Shown here: one piece after another, positions 8,815 to 15,739 of the stretch
Layout: every line of letters begins with the position of its first letter
How positions within the stretch are numbered: the stretch's first letter is position 1
DNA from: Pseudomonas extremorientalis
GTDB lineage: Bacteria > Pseudomonadota > Gammaproteobacteria > Pseudomonadales > Pseudomonadaceae
Length of the DNA stretch: 64,000 nucleotides
NCBI RefSeq assembly: GCF_001870465.1
Contig: NZ_MDGK01000041.1
Location: forward strand, 62,001-126,000
Reading direction: 5' to 3'
Made by a program: the position numbers and the translations under genes
Notes under the pieces: generated by a model
What the model saw: the letters and a program-made list of their open reading frames with translations, nothing else
Told to the model about the DNA's origin: nothing
The model's database searches: none

Positions 8815-8853
8815 AATAATGCTTGGCTGGCTGCGAAAGGCTTGAAATGTCAT
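8788..8853 (-). CDS. Leader peptide with Ile-Ile-Thr-Ala-Ile codons
   Basis: A 21-residue reading frame, too short for ordinary gene calls, starting ATG at 8853-8851 and ending TAG at 8790-8788. It contains SIITAI (ATT ATT ACC GCC ATT) in its second half, just before and inside the first pairing segment of the attenuator. Three Ile codons and one Thr codon in six positions fit a sensor of the pathway end product. No strong ribosome site is visible before the ATG, which is the weakest point of the call. Confidence 0.65.
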   Translation of the reverse strand: MTFQAFRSQPSIITAIPHLAG

Positions 8854-8927
8854 GTAACCAAACTAACCGGCGGCCTGCGGGCAAGTCAATGGTCAAGCGC
8901 CATTTGGCGCCCAGGGGTTTACTGTCG

Positions 8928-8955
8928 ATATACGAAACATATACGCTTTGTATAT
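8928..8955. promoter_or_regulatory. AT-rich imperfect palindrome before the ParD-like gene
   Basis: ATATACGAAA (8928-8937) is mirrored by TTTGTATAT (8947-8955) with one base offset. It lies 21 bases before the ParD-like start codon and in the divergent interval shared with the threonine dehydratase leader. It could hold the -10 region and an operator for autoregulation by the ribbon-helix-helix-like product; inferred from position only. Confidence 0.4.
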
Positions 8956-8976
8956 TTCCACCACACAGTGAACACC

Positions 8977-9177
8977 ATGGGCATCGTCAAGATCACCGAC
9001 CAATTGCACGAACAACTGCGCCTGGCCAGCGCCGCGATGGACCGCTCCATCAACGCCCAGGCCGAATTCTGGATCAAGATCGGGCTGCTCGCCGAACTCA
9101 ATCCGCAGCTGCCCTACAACGAGCTGATCAACAAACTGCTGTTGGACAAGCCCGACCTGATCCGGGGGCGCAGTTGA
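8977..9177 (+). CDS. ParD-like antitoxin-family protein
   Basis: 66 residues. The N-terminal MGIVKITDQLHEQLRLAS followed by AMDRSINAQAEFWIKIG has the strand-helix-helix look of ribbon-helix-helix DNA-binding proteins, and fits the ParD-like family (PF11903). No ParE-type toxin gene follows; instead the stop codon overlaps the start of methionine aminopeptidase (TGATG), so the two are translationally coupled. Start ATG at 8977 chosen because the homologous block begins there. Possible roles are repression of this small operon or a protein partner for Map. Confidence 0.72.
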   Translation: MGIVKITDQLHEQLRLASAAMDRSINAQAEFWIKIGLLAELNPQLPYNELINKLLLDKPDLIRGRS

Positions 9178-9932
9178 TGATCAAGACTGCCGCACAACTG
9201 GCGGTGATGCGTGAATCCGGACGCCTGCTGGCCCAGGTTTTCACCATGCTCGACGGTTTTGTCGCCGCCGGTCGCTCCACCCTGGAGCTGGACGCCGCCG
9301 TCGAAGCCTTCATCCGCAATGACCTCAAGGCCCGCCCGGCGAGCCTGGGTCAGTACGACTACCCCTTCTGCATCAACACCTCGATCAATGAGGTGGTGTG
9401 CCACGGCATGCCCAGCGCCAAGGACATCCTCAAGGACGGCGATATCATCAACATCGACATCACCCTGGAAAAAGGCGGCTTTATCGCCGACTCCAGCAAG
9501 ATGTACATGATCGGCACCGTCGCGCCCAAGGCCCGGCGCCTGGTGGAACAGACTTTTGAAGCGATGTGGGCCGGCATTCGTCAGGTCAAGCCCGGCGCAC
9601 GCCTGGGGGATATCGGCCACGCGATCCAGAGCCACGCGCAGGCCAACGGCTACAGCGTGGTGCGCGAGTATTGCGGCCACGGCATTGGCCGACAGATGCA
9701 CGAAGAACCGCAGGTCCTGCACTTCGGCCGTCCCGGCACCGGGTTGGAACTGCGTGAAGGCATGGTGTTTACCGTGGAACCGATGCTCAACCAGGGCAGC
9801 TCGAAAGTACGCAGCCTCAAGGATGGCTGGACGGTGGTCACCAAGGACAACAGCCTGTCGGCGCAGTGGGAACATACCGTGGCCGTGACGGCGGATGGGT
9901 TCGAGGTCTTGACCTTGCAACCCGGCGCCTGA
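9177..9932 (+). CDS. map: Methionine aminopeptidase, type I
   Basis: 251 residues; removes the initiator Met from nascent proteins. All five metal ligands are visible: Asp in INIDITLEKGG, Asp in GFIADSSKM, His in YCGHGIGRQMHEEP, Glu in FTVEPML, Glu in QWEHTVAVT. The short N-terminus without zinc fingers is typical of bacterial type Ia. Starts inside the stop codon of the ParD-like gene, which marks it as the second gene of a two-gene unit; Pseudomonas normally also has a separate housekeeping map beside rpsB, so this may be a paralogue. Confidence 0.9.
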   Translation: MIKTAAQLAVMRESGRLLAQVFTMLDGFVAAGRSTLELDAAVEAFIRNDLKARPASLGQYDYPFCINTSINEVVCHGMPSAKDILKDGDIINIDITLEKGGFIADSSKMYMIGTVAPKARRLVEQTFEAMWAGIRQVKPGARLGDIGHAIQSHAQANGYSVVREYCGHGIGRQMHEEPQVLHFGRPGTGLELREGMVFTVEPMLNQGSSKVRSLKDGWTVVTKDNSLSAQWEHTVAVTADGFEVLTLQPGA

Positions 9933-9960
9933 ACGACACAACCCCTGTAGGAGCCGGTGT

Positions 9961-10899
9961 TCATACCACATTGGCGCCGCCCGCTATCCGCTTCAGCCCC
10001 AACACCATCAACCCCGCCCCAAGCCCCATCGCCAGCAGGAACAACGGATACGACACCCACCACGGCGTCCCCGCCGTCATCATGCTGAACTCCGACATGC
10101 CGCCGATGCTCGCAATCAGGTTGAGCGGCAGGAACACCACGTTGATCAGCGTGAGCTTGCGCAACAGGTTGTTCATGCTGTTGTTCATCAGGTTGCCGCG
10201 CGCATCGATCAGGCCGGAAAACACGTTGGAATAGATCTCCGCCTGCTTGTAGCACTGGTGGTTCTCGATGATCAGGTCATCGATCAGCCCGATGATCTCG
10301 GCGCTGAAATGTTCCTTTTCCGCGTGGTTGCGCAACCGCGACAACACCGCCCCGTTGCTGTGCAGCGCGTTGATGTAATAGATCAGGCTCTCGCTGAGGT
10401 TGAACATCTGCATCAGGTGGTGGTTGCTCATGGACGCATTGAACTGCTGCTGCAACTCGCGGGCGACCAGCTTGATCACCTTCAGGTGGCCGAGGTAATG
10501 GTGGATGTTGTTGAGCAACAGATCGAGCAGCACATCCAGCGGCGTGTGCAGTGGACGGCGCTTGCCCAGGCCGCTGAGCGGGGTTTCGTCGGTGGCGATC
10601 ACCAGCAGGCGGCTGGGAGAAAACAGCAGGCCGCAGGACGACACTTCGAACACCAGGTTGCCGCCGCCGGAGTAGTTCTCCGGCCGTTTCCAGATCAGGA
10701 ACAGATTGTCGGGGTGAAATTCGATACGCGAGACTTCGTCCGGGTCCAGGGCCGAGGCCAGGGCGTGTTCGTCCAGCTTGTGGTGGTCGCGCAGCCACTC
10801 ACGTTCGGCCAGGTCAGGGTTGTTGAACAACATGACCGGGGCTGCGTCACTCTCTCCGCCCTGCAGCTTGCCATCGGTCAGGTCGAAACGCTGGATCAT
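9961..10899 (-). CDS. CorA/ZntB-family divalent cation transporter
   Basis: 312 residues; large soluble N-terminal domain then two membrane helices at the C-terminus (about 250-270 and 284-306), as in CorA Mg2+ channels and ZntB Zn2+ transporters. The selectivity loop, normally GMN, reads GMS here (IASIGGMSEFSMM). This may change ion preference, so the substrate is left open. Begins 7 bases after the RimK-like gene and is almost certainly co-transcribed with it. Confidence 0.82.
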   Translation of the reverse strand: MIQRFDLTDGKLQGGESDAAPVMLFNNPDLAEREWLRDHHKLDEHALASALDPDEVSRIEFHPDNLFLIWKRPENYSGGGNLVFEVSSCGLLFSPSRLLVIATDETPLSGLGKRRPLHTPLDVLLDLLLNNIHHYLGHLKVIKLVARELQQQFNASMSNHHLMQMFNLSESLIYYINALHSNGAVLSRLRNHAEKEHFSAEIIGLIDDLIIENHQCYKQAEIYSNVFSGLIDARGNLMNNSMNNLLRKLTLINVVFLPLNLIASIGGMSEFSMMTAGTPWWVSYPLFLLAMGLGAGLMVLGLKRIAGGANVV

Positions 10900-10906
10900 C
10901 GCCGGG

Positions 10907-12493
10907 TCACCAGACCTGGCCCTGGCGCTTCAACTCCAGGCGCCGCACGAATTCCTCCAGCACCAGGCCATACAAGTCGTCCTGCAAGTACGCATCCTCG
11001 ATGCCCGCATCCAGGTTGGGGTTGTCGTTGACCTCGATCACCACCACCTTGTCACCGGACTGCTTGAGGTCGACGCCGTAGAGGCCATCGCCGATCAGGT
11101 TGGCGGTCTTCACCGCCAGCTCCACCACTGCCCTGGGCGCTTCATGGACCGCCAGGGTGCGGCATTCACCGTTGATGTCCTGGCCGATGGCCTTGTGGTT
11201 GTAGATCTGCCAATGGCCCTTGGACATGAAGTACTGGCAGGCAAAGATCGGCTTGCGGTTGAGCACGCCGATGCGCCAGTCGTACTCGGTGTAGAAGAAT
11301 TCCTGGGCCAGCAACAGCACCGAATGCTCGAACAACTCGGCGGTGGCCTTGAGCAAAGCCTCCTGGCTTTCAACCTTGATCACGCCTCGGGAAAAGCATC
11401 CGTCAGGGATCTTCAGCACCAGCGGGAAGCCCAGGCGCTCGCCGACCCGTTCGAAGTCTTCCGGTCGTTCCTTGTACAGAATCTCGGTGGCGGGCATGCC
11501 CAGTTGGTGGCTGTTGAGCAAGTCGGTGAGGTAGACCTTGTTGGTACAGCGCAGGATCGACGCCGGATCGTCCATCACCACCAGACCTTCGCTTTCGGCT
11601 TTCTTGGCAAAACGGTAGGTGTGGTTGTCGACACTGGTGGTTTCGCGGATCAGCAAGGCGTCGTACTCGGCCAGGCGCGAATAGTCCTTGCGCTCGATCA
11701 ACTCCACATCGATGCCCAGGCCCTTGCCCACGCGGATGAAATTATCCAATGCCTTGGCGTTGGACGGCGGCAACTGTTCCTGGGGATCGTGCAGGATGGC
11801 CAGGTCATAACGGGCCAGGCGACGTGAGCGCGGCTGGCGCCAGATCTTGCGGCTGAAGTTGTCCAGCGCATGGGCGAATTGATCTTCCTGGTCATCGCGC
11901 AACTTGTGCAATACACCGGACTTGATCCCTTCGATATGCCAGCCGTTATTCCTTTTGAAATCAACTAACAGGATGGGACACGGGAACGCTTCAAATAACT
12001 GACGGGCCAGGTCCTGCAACGGTTCTATATTGGTCCGGCCGAAGTAAAGTGTCAGGGTAAAGCCTTCGGTATTGCTGTAAAGATGATGACTCAAGGCTTT
12101 ATCGAGGGTTTTATCCAGGTCGTCCAGGGCCAGCCCGTACAGCGACTTCTTCGTCAGTTCGCTGATGGTGCGCACCGACGGAATCACCTTGTGCCCGCGG
12201 GCTTCTGCCAGCAGCGAGCAGTAATAACCGTGGCCCAGGTACTTGTAGCCGCGACACAGGTTGATCACCTGCACACGCTTGCCAGTTTCGGTTTCCCGGG
12301 TCTGTTCCAGGTACTCCTGGGCGGTGACGATGTCTTCGCTGGGGAAGTAGGAGGCCCAATCTTCCTTGCGCTCGACAATGATCACGACTTGACGGGTTCC
12401 TTTGAGGGGGGCGAGAAAATAACCCTTGTCAGTTATTGTCGTCGCGACTGTTTGCTCCGATACTTCACGCCAATGACCTTGTACCGCCGACAT
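10907..12493 (-). CDS. RimK-like ATP-grasp ligase with RLAN N-terminal domain
   Basis: 528 residues. The N-terminal ~200 residues fit the RLAN domain (RimK-like ATP-grasp N-terminal); the C-terminal half is an ATP-grasp domain, with FPLVLKIPDGCFSRGV as the ATP-binding lysine loop and VVIEVNDNPNLDAGIEDA as the Mg-binding acid-Asn motif. Such proteins are predicted amidoligases that join amino acids or peptides; the product is unknown. Much longer than authentic RimK (about 300 residues) that glutamylates S6. Neighbours are a CorA-type transporter downstream and a divergent GNAT, a known association of this family. Confidence 0.8.
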   Translation of the reverse strand: MSAVQGHWREVSEQTVATTITDKGYFLAPLKGTRQVVIIVERKEDWASYFPSEDIVTAQEYLEQTRETETGKRVQVINLCRGYKYLGHGYYCSLLAEARGHKVIPSVRTISELTKKSLYGLALDDLDKTLDKALSHHLYSNTEGFTLTLYFGRTNIEPLQDLARQLFEAFPCPILLVDFKRNNGWHIEGIKSGVLHKLRDDQEDQFAHALDNFSRKIWRQPRSRRLARYDLAILHDPQEQLPPSNAKALDNFIRVGKGLGIDVELIERKDYSRLAEYDALLIRETTSVDNHTYRFAKKAESEGLVVMDDPASILRCTNKVYLTDLLNSHQLGMPATEILYKERPEDFERVGERLGFPLVLKIPDGCFSRGVIKVESQEALLKATAELFEHSVLLLAQEFFYTEYDWRIGVLNRKPIFACQYFMSKGHWQIYNHKAIGQDINGECRTLAVHEAPRAVVELAVKTANLIGDGLYGVDLKQSGDKVVVIEVNDNPNLDAGIEDAYLQDDLYGLVLEEFVRRLELKRQGQVW

Positions 12494-12587
12494 AATAGTT
12501 GATCCGCTTTAGAGAACTCGACCTTTTCTATTAAGCACGATCATTTAGAGAAGTCCCGTTTCGTTACACAACTTTTACGGCGGTCAT

Positions 12588-13034
12588 ATGGCTCTTTGCT
12601 TTCGCGTTGCAACCTCCAACGATGTGTCTGAACTGGTGGCACTGGAACAGCGCTGTTTCAGCAGCGACCGGCTGTCATCGCGCAGTTTCCAGTGGATGGT
12701 CAGCCGCGCCCACGGCCAGTTGCTGGTGGCGGAAAATGACCGGCAGTTACTCGGCTATGCGCTGGTGTTGTTTCGTCGGGGCGCCTCCTCGGCGCGCCTG
12801 TATTCGATTGCCATTGCCGAGCATGCACGCGGCATTGGCTTGGGCAAGCAGTTGCTGAACGGCGTGGAAGCTATCGCCGTGGCACAGGGCTACACCTGCA
12901 TACGTCTGGAAGTACGCACCGACAACCCCGGCGCCCTCAACCTCTATGAGCGCAACGGTTATCGGCGCTTTGCCCTGATCAACGACTACTACGAAGACCA
13001 CACTCCCGCCCTGCGCCTGGAAAAACACCTGTAG
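12588..13034 (+). CDS. GNAT N-acetyltransferase
   Basis: 148 residues, single GNAT domain. The acetyl-CoA pyrophosphate loop is HARGIGLGKQLL, and LEVRTDNPGALNLYERNGYRR is the conserved C-terminal block. Divergent from the RLAN/ATP-grasp gene across a 94-base interval. Comparative work on ATP-grasp amidoligases reports GNATs and peptidases beside RLAN proteins, so a joint role in making or capping a small peptide is plausible; it could also act on protein N-termini like RimI. Confidence 0.82.
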   Translation: MALCFRVATSNDVSELVALEQRCFSSDRLSSRSFQWMVSRAHGQLLVAENDRQLLGYALVLFRRGASSARLYSIAIAEHARGIGLGKQLLNGVEAIAVAQGYTCIRLEVRTDNPGALNLYERNGYRRFALINDYYEDHTPALRLEKHL

Positions 13035-13074
13035 CAAGCCCGCTCACTACTTGCACGGATCAAGCTCGCACGGA

Positions 13075-14160
13075 TCAAGCCACCTGTTTGATTGCCGCCT
13101 TGGCTTCAAGCTCACGCACCAACGGCAACACGCGCTTGCCGAAGTATTCGACTTCTTCCTGGAAGTGCAGGAACCCGGCGAGTACCAGGTCCACCCCCAC
13201 CGCCTTGAGCGCAACGATGCGCTCGGCGATCTGCTGCGGCGTGCCGATCAGGTTGGTCTTGAAGCCATCGTTGTACTGCACCAGGTCCTCGAAGCTGGAT
13301 TTGGCCCAGTTACCCTCTCCCTCCGGGGACGCCTTGCCGGCCTGTTTCGCCGCATCGCCGAAGGCATTCACCGCTTCCGGGTCGGCCTTGTCGATGATCT
13401 CCGCCAGCACGGCGCGCGCTTCTTCCTCGGTGTCGCGGGCGATCACAAAGGCGTTGACACCGACTTTGACCGAGTGGTTATTGGCTGCCGCCTTGGCGCG
13501 GATGTCATCGACCTGGGCCTTGATACCTTCCGGGGTGTTGCCGTTGGTGAAGTACCAGTCCGACACCCGCGCCGCCATGTCCCGTGCCGCCCGCGAGCTG
13601 CCGCCCTGGAATACTTCGGGCTGGCCCAGCGGCTTGGGCTTGAGGGTGTAGTTGTTGAAGCGGTAGAAGTCGCCCTTGAAGGTGAAGTCATCCTGGGTCC
13701 AGATGCCCTTGAGGGCGCGGATGAACTCTTCGGAGCGGCGATAACGTTCGTCATGCTCCAGCCAGTGTTCGCCAATGGCCTGGAACTCACCCTTGAACCA
13801 ACCGCTGACGATATTCACCGCGATACGGCCATTGGTGAGTTGGTCGATGGTTGCCAATTGTTTGGCCGCCAGTGCCGGCTGCCACGGGCCGGGCAGGATC
13901 GCGGCGATCACCTTGAGCTTGGTGGTCGCAGCCAGCAACGCATGACTGAATGCCACGGACTCATGCTGGTTTTCGGCGCCGTAGCCGGCGGTGAAGCGGA
14001 TCTGGGTGAGGCCGTACTCGAAGCCGGCAGCCTCGGCCAGTTGCGCCAGCTTGCGGTTGTAGTCGATGCCCCAGTGGGTGCGTTGCTCGATTTTGCTGAC
14101 CACCAGCCCACCGCTGACGTTGGGCACCCAGTAGGCAAATTTCACGGCGTGTTGAGTCAT
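13075..14160 (-). CDS. sfnG: FMNH2-dependent dimethylsulfone monooxygenase SfnG
   Basis: 361 residues, luciferase-like TIM-barrel flavin monooxygenase close to SsuD/MsuD. Known SfnG converts dimethylsulfone to methanesulfinate for sulfur supply. Motifs include KFAYWVPNVSGGLV at the N-terminus and NIVSGWFKGEF and PEVFQGGSSRAARDMAARVSDWYF in the flavin pocket. The ATG at 14160 is used; the frame stays open further but that part covers the regulatory interval. A sigma-54 promoter (14200-14215) fits the known RpoN/SfnR control of sfn genes. Confidence 0.9.
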   Translation of the reverse strand: MTQHAVKFAYWVPNVSGGLVVSKIEQRTHWGIDYNRKLAQLAEAAGFEYGLTQIRFTAGYGAENQHESVAFSHALLAATTKLKVIAAILPGPWQPALAAKQLATIDQLTNGRIAVNIVSGWFKGEFQAIGEHWLEHDERYRRSEEFIRALKGIWTQDDFTFKGDFYRFNNYTLKPKPLGQPEVFQGGSSRAARDMAARVSDWYFTNGNTPEGIKAQVDDIRAKAAANNHSVKVGVNAFVIARDTEEEARAVLAEIIDKADPEAVNAFGDAAKQAGKASPEGEGNWAKSSFEDLVQYNDGFKTNLIGTPQQIAERIVALKAVGVDLVLAGFLHFQEEVEYFGKRVLPLVRELEAKAAIKQVA

Positions 14161-14199
14161 CGGACGGTACCTCGCACAAAAGGGATGTACCAGGGCTTG

Positions 14200-14215
14200 A
14201 GCAGCAAGCGTGCCA
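14200..14215 (-). promoter_or_regulatory. Sigma-54 promoter for sfnG
   Basis: Minus-strand TGGCACGCTTGCTGCT matches the -24/-12 consensus TGGCACGNNNNTTGCW except for one T in the -12 block. The spacing between GG and GC is correct. Predicted transcription start about 14188, leaving a leader of roughly 28 bases before the sfnG ATG. Confidence 0.8.
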
Positions 14216-14302
14216 GGCCGGCGAAACGCCCAGGCCAGGCGGCTTGGGTCAACGACCCTATGGCGTCGCCAGTGTTTTGGATTGCGCTGGTTTGTCGATC
14301 CG

Positions 14303-14320
14303 CTGTTGCCAGGGCAACAG
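14303..14320. promoter_or_regulatory. Perfect palindrome, probable enhancer between sfnG and sfnB-like genes
   Basis: CTGTTGCCAGGGCAACAG is a perfect 8+8 inverted repeat with a 2-base centre. It lies about 75 bases upstream of one sigma-54 start and about 120 bases upstream of the other, the usual range for a bacterial enhancer-binding protein site. An SfnR-type activator is the obvious candidate but is not encoded in this window. Confidence 0.65.
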
Positions 14321-14360
14321 TGACCCGCTGTTTTTCCCCGGAAATACGCGCCCCGGCACC

Positions 14361-14376
14361 CGGCACGGACTGTGCA
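14361..14376 (+). promoter_or_regulatory. Sigma-54 promoter for the SfnB-like gene
   Basis: CGGCACGGACTGTGCA matches TGGCACGNNNNTTGCW at 10 of 12 defined positions including the essential GG and GC at correct spacing. Expected start near 14387, 27 bases before the ATG at 14414. Points away from the sfnG promoter. Confidence 0.75.
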
Positions 14377-14413
14377 ATCGCCTCTGCATCGATCACTGCC
14401 CAGGAGCCTCGCC

Positions 14414-15655
14414 ATGACCGAACATCACGTCATCAACCCGCTGTCCACCGGCGTCGACTACCCCACGCTGGCGGCACGCTTCCGCCCGATCTTCCAGCGC
14501 ATCGCCGAAGGCGCCGTAGCGCGCGAACACAGCCGCACCCTGCCCCATGAGCCGATCCAATGGCTCAAGGAGGCGGGGTTTGGCGCGGTGCGCGTACCGG
14601 TGGAATATGGCGGTGGCGGCGCGTCACTGCCGCAGTTGTTCGAATTGCTGATCGAACTGGCCGAAGCCGACTCCAACGTGCCCCAGGCCCTGCGCGGGCA
14701 CTTCGCCTTTGCCGAAGACCGCCTGAATGCACCGCCCGGCGCCGGACGCGATGTGTGGTTCAAGCGATTTGTGGACGGCGATATCGTCGGCTGTGCCTGG
14801 ACCGAGATCGGCAGCGTGGCCATTGGCGACGTGGTCACCCAGGTCAGCCCCGACGGTGACCACTGGAAGCTCAACGGAGAAAAGTTCTATAGCACCGGCA
14901 GCATCTTCGCCGACTGGATCGATGTGTACGCCCAACGCAGCGACACCGGTGGCGACGTGATCGCCGCGACCCGCGCCCGTCAGCCTGGCGTGGAGCACAG
15001 TGACGACTGGGATGGCTTTGGCCAGCGCACCACTGGCAGCGGCACGTCACGCTTTACCGATGCGGTGGTGGACGCGGACAACGTGATCGACTTTGCCACG
15101 CGCTTCAAATACCAGACCGCGTTCTACCAACTGGTGCTGCTGGCCACCTTGGCGGGTATCGGCCGTGCGGCACTGCGCGATGTGGCGCATCAGGTGCGCA
15201 GCCGCAAGCGCATCTACAGCCATGGCAATGCGGCGCATGTCAGCCAGGATGCGCAGATTCAGCAGGTGGTGGGTGAAGTGGCGGCGCTGGTGTATGCCGC
15301 CGAAGCGAGCGCGCTGAAGGCGACACTGCCCGCGCAACGGGCGTATGTGGCGCGATTCGGGGGCGATGATGCGGTAGAGCGCGAAGCCAATGTGGCGGCC
15401 GAGATTGAGTCGGCTACCGCACAGGTGGTGGTGTCGTCGTTGATTCAGCGAGCGACCAGCGAGTTGTTTAATGCGCTGGGGGCTTCGGATGTGCGCCAGG
15501 GTAAGGCGCTGGATCGGCATTGGCGGAATGCGCGGACGGTGTCGTCGCATAATCCGCTGATTTACAAGGCGCGGATTGTGGGGGATTGGGTGGTCAATGG
15601 GGCTGAGCCGCCGTTTGTCTGGCAGATTGGGAATGGGCCTGGCGTAGTGGGTTGA
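14414..15655 (+). CDS. SfnB/DszC-like acyl-CoA-dehydrogenase-fold flavoprotein
   Basis: 413 residues with acyl-CoA dehydrogenase fold. CAWTEIGSVAIGDVVTQV and WKLNGEKFYSTGSIFADWIDVYA are the flavin/substrate-strand signatures shared with DszC, MsuC and SfnB monooxygenases rather than true dehydrogenases. With sfnG on the other side of a shared control region, a role in liberating sulfur from organosulfur compounds is likely; the exact substrate cannot be read from sequence. ATG at 14414 has AGGAG 7-11 bases upstream; an earlier in-frame start at 14372 would overlap the sigma-54 promoter. Confidence 0.8.
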   Translation: MTEHHVINPLSTGVDYPTLAARFRPIFQRIAEGAVAREHSRTLPHEPIQWLKEAGFGAVRVPVEYGGGGASLPQLFELLIELAEADSNVPQALRGHFAFAEDRLNAPPGAGRDVWFKRFVDGDIVGCAWTEIGSVAIGDVVTQVSPDGDHWKLNGEKFYSTGSIFADWIDVYAQRSDTGGDVIAATRARQPGVEHSDDWDGFGQRTTGSGTSRFTDAVVDADNVIDFATRFKYQTAFYQLVLLATLAGIGRAALRDVAHQVRSRKRIYSHGNAAHVSQDAQIQQVVGEVAALVYAAEASALKATLPAQRAYVARFGGDDAVEREANVAAEIESATAQVVVSSLIQRATSELFNALGASDVRQGKALDRHWRNARTVSSHNPLIYKARIVGDWVVNGAEPPFVWQIGNGPGVVG

Positions 15656-15672
15656 GGTTTTTGACTGTGTGT

Positions 15673-15731
15673 ATATCCGTTATTTAGGTGATGGCGGAAC
15701 CCTAAATGGCCGTTACCTGAACAACGGATAT
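15673..15731. repeat. Long imperfect palindrome in intergenic space
   Basis: ATATCCGTT (15673-15681) pairs with AACGGATAT (15723-15731), with a nested TTTAGG/CCTAAA stem inside. It sits between the convergent ends of the SfnB-like gene and the TauE/SafE gene. I recall similar ATATCCGTT...AACGGATAT intergenic elements in other Pseudomonas, but this is memory, not a search. It may serve as a two-way terminator or be a mobile palindromic repeat. Confidence 0.6.
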
Positions 15732-15739
15732 GCCCCCAA

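Noticed and set aside
8743..8853. T-box or metabolite riboswitch as explanation for the leader terminator
   Set aside because: No T-box bulge or specifier-stem features and T-boxes are rare in this group; the coding leader and 1-2-3-4 pairing explain the structure.
9943..9960. CTGTAGGAGCCGGTG after map resembling the start of another Pseudomonas repeat
   Set aside because: Too short and without an inverted partner; may be chance or a decayed remnant.
13051..13080. Tandem GCACGGATCAAGC repeat at the end of sfnG
   Set aside because: Only two copies of about 14 bases, one within the coding end; no sign of a functional site.
13051..14550. 499-codon plus-strand frame opposite sfnG
   Set aside because: The minus strand encodes the complete SfnG; the plus frame has no recognisable domain and runs across the sigma-54 promoters.
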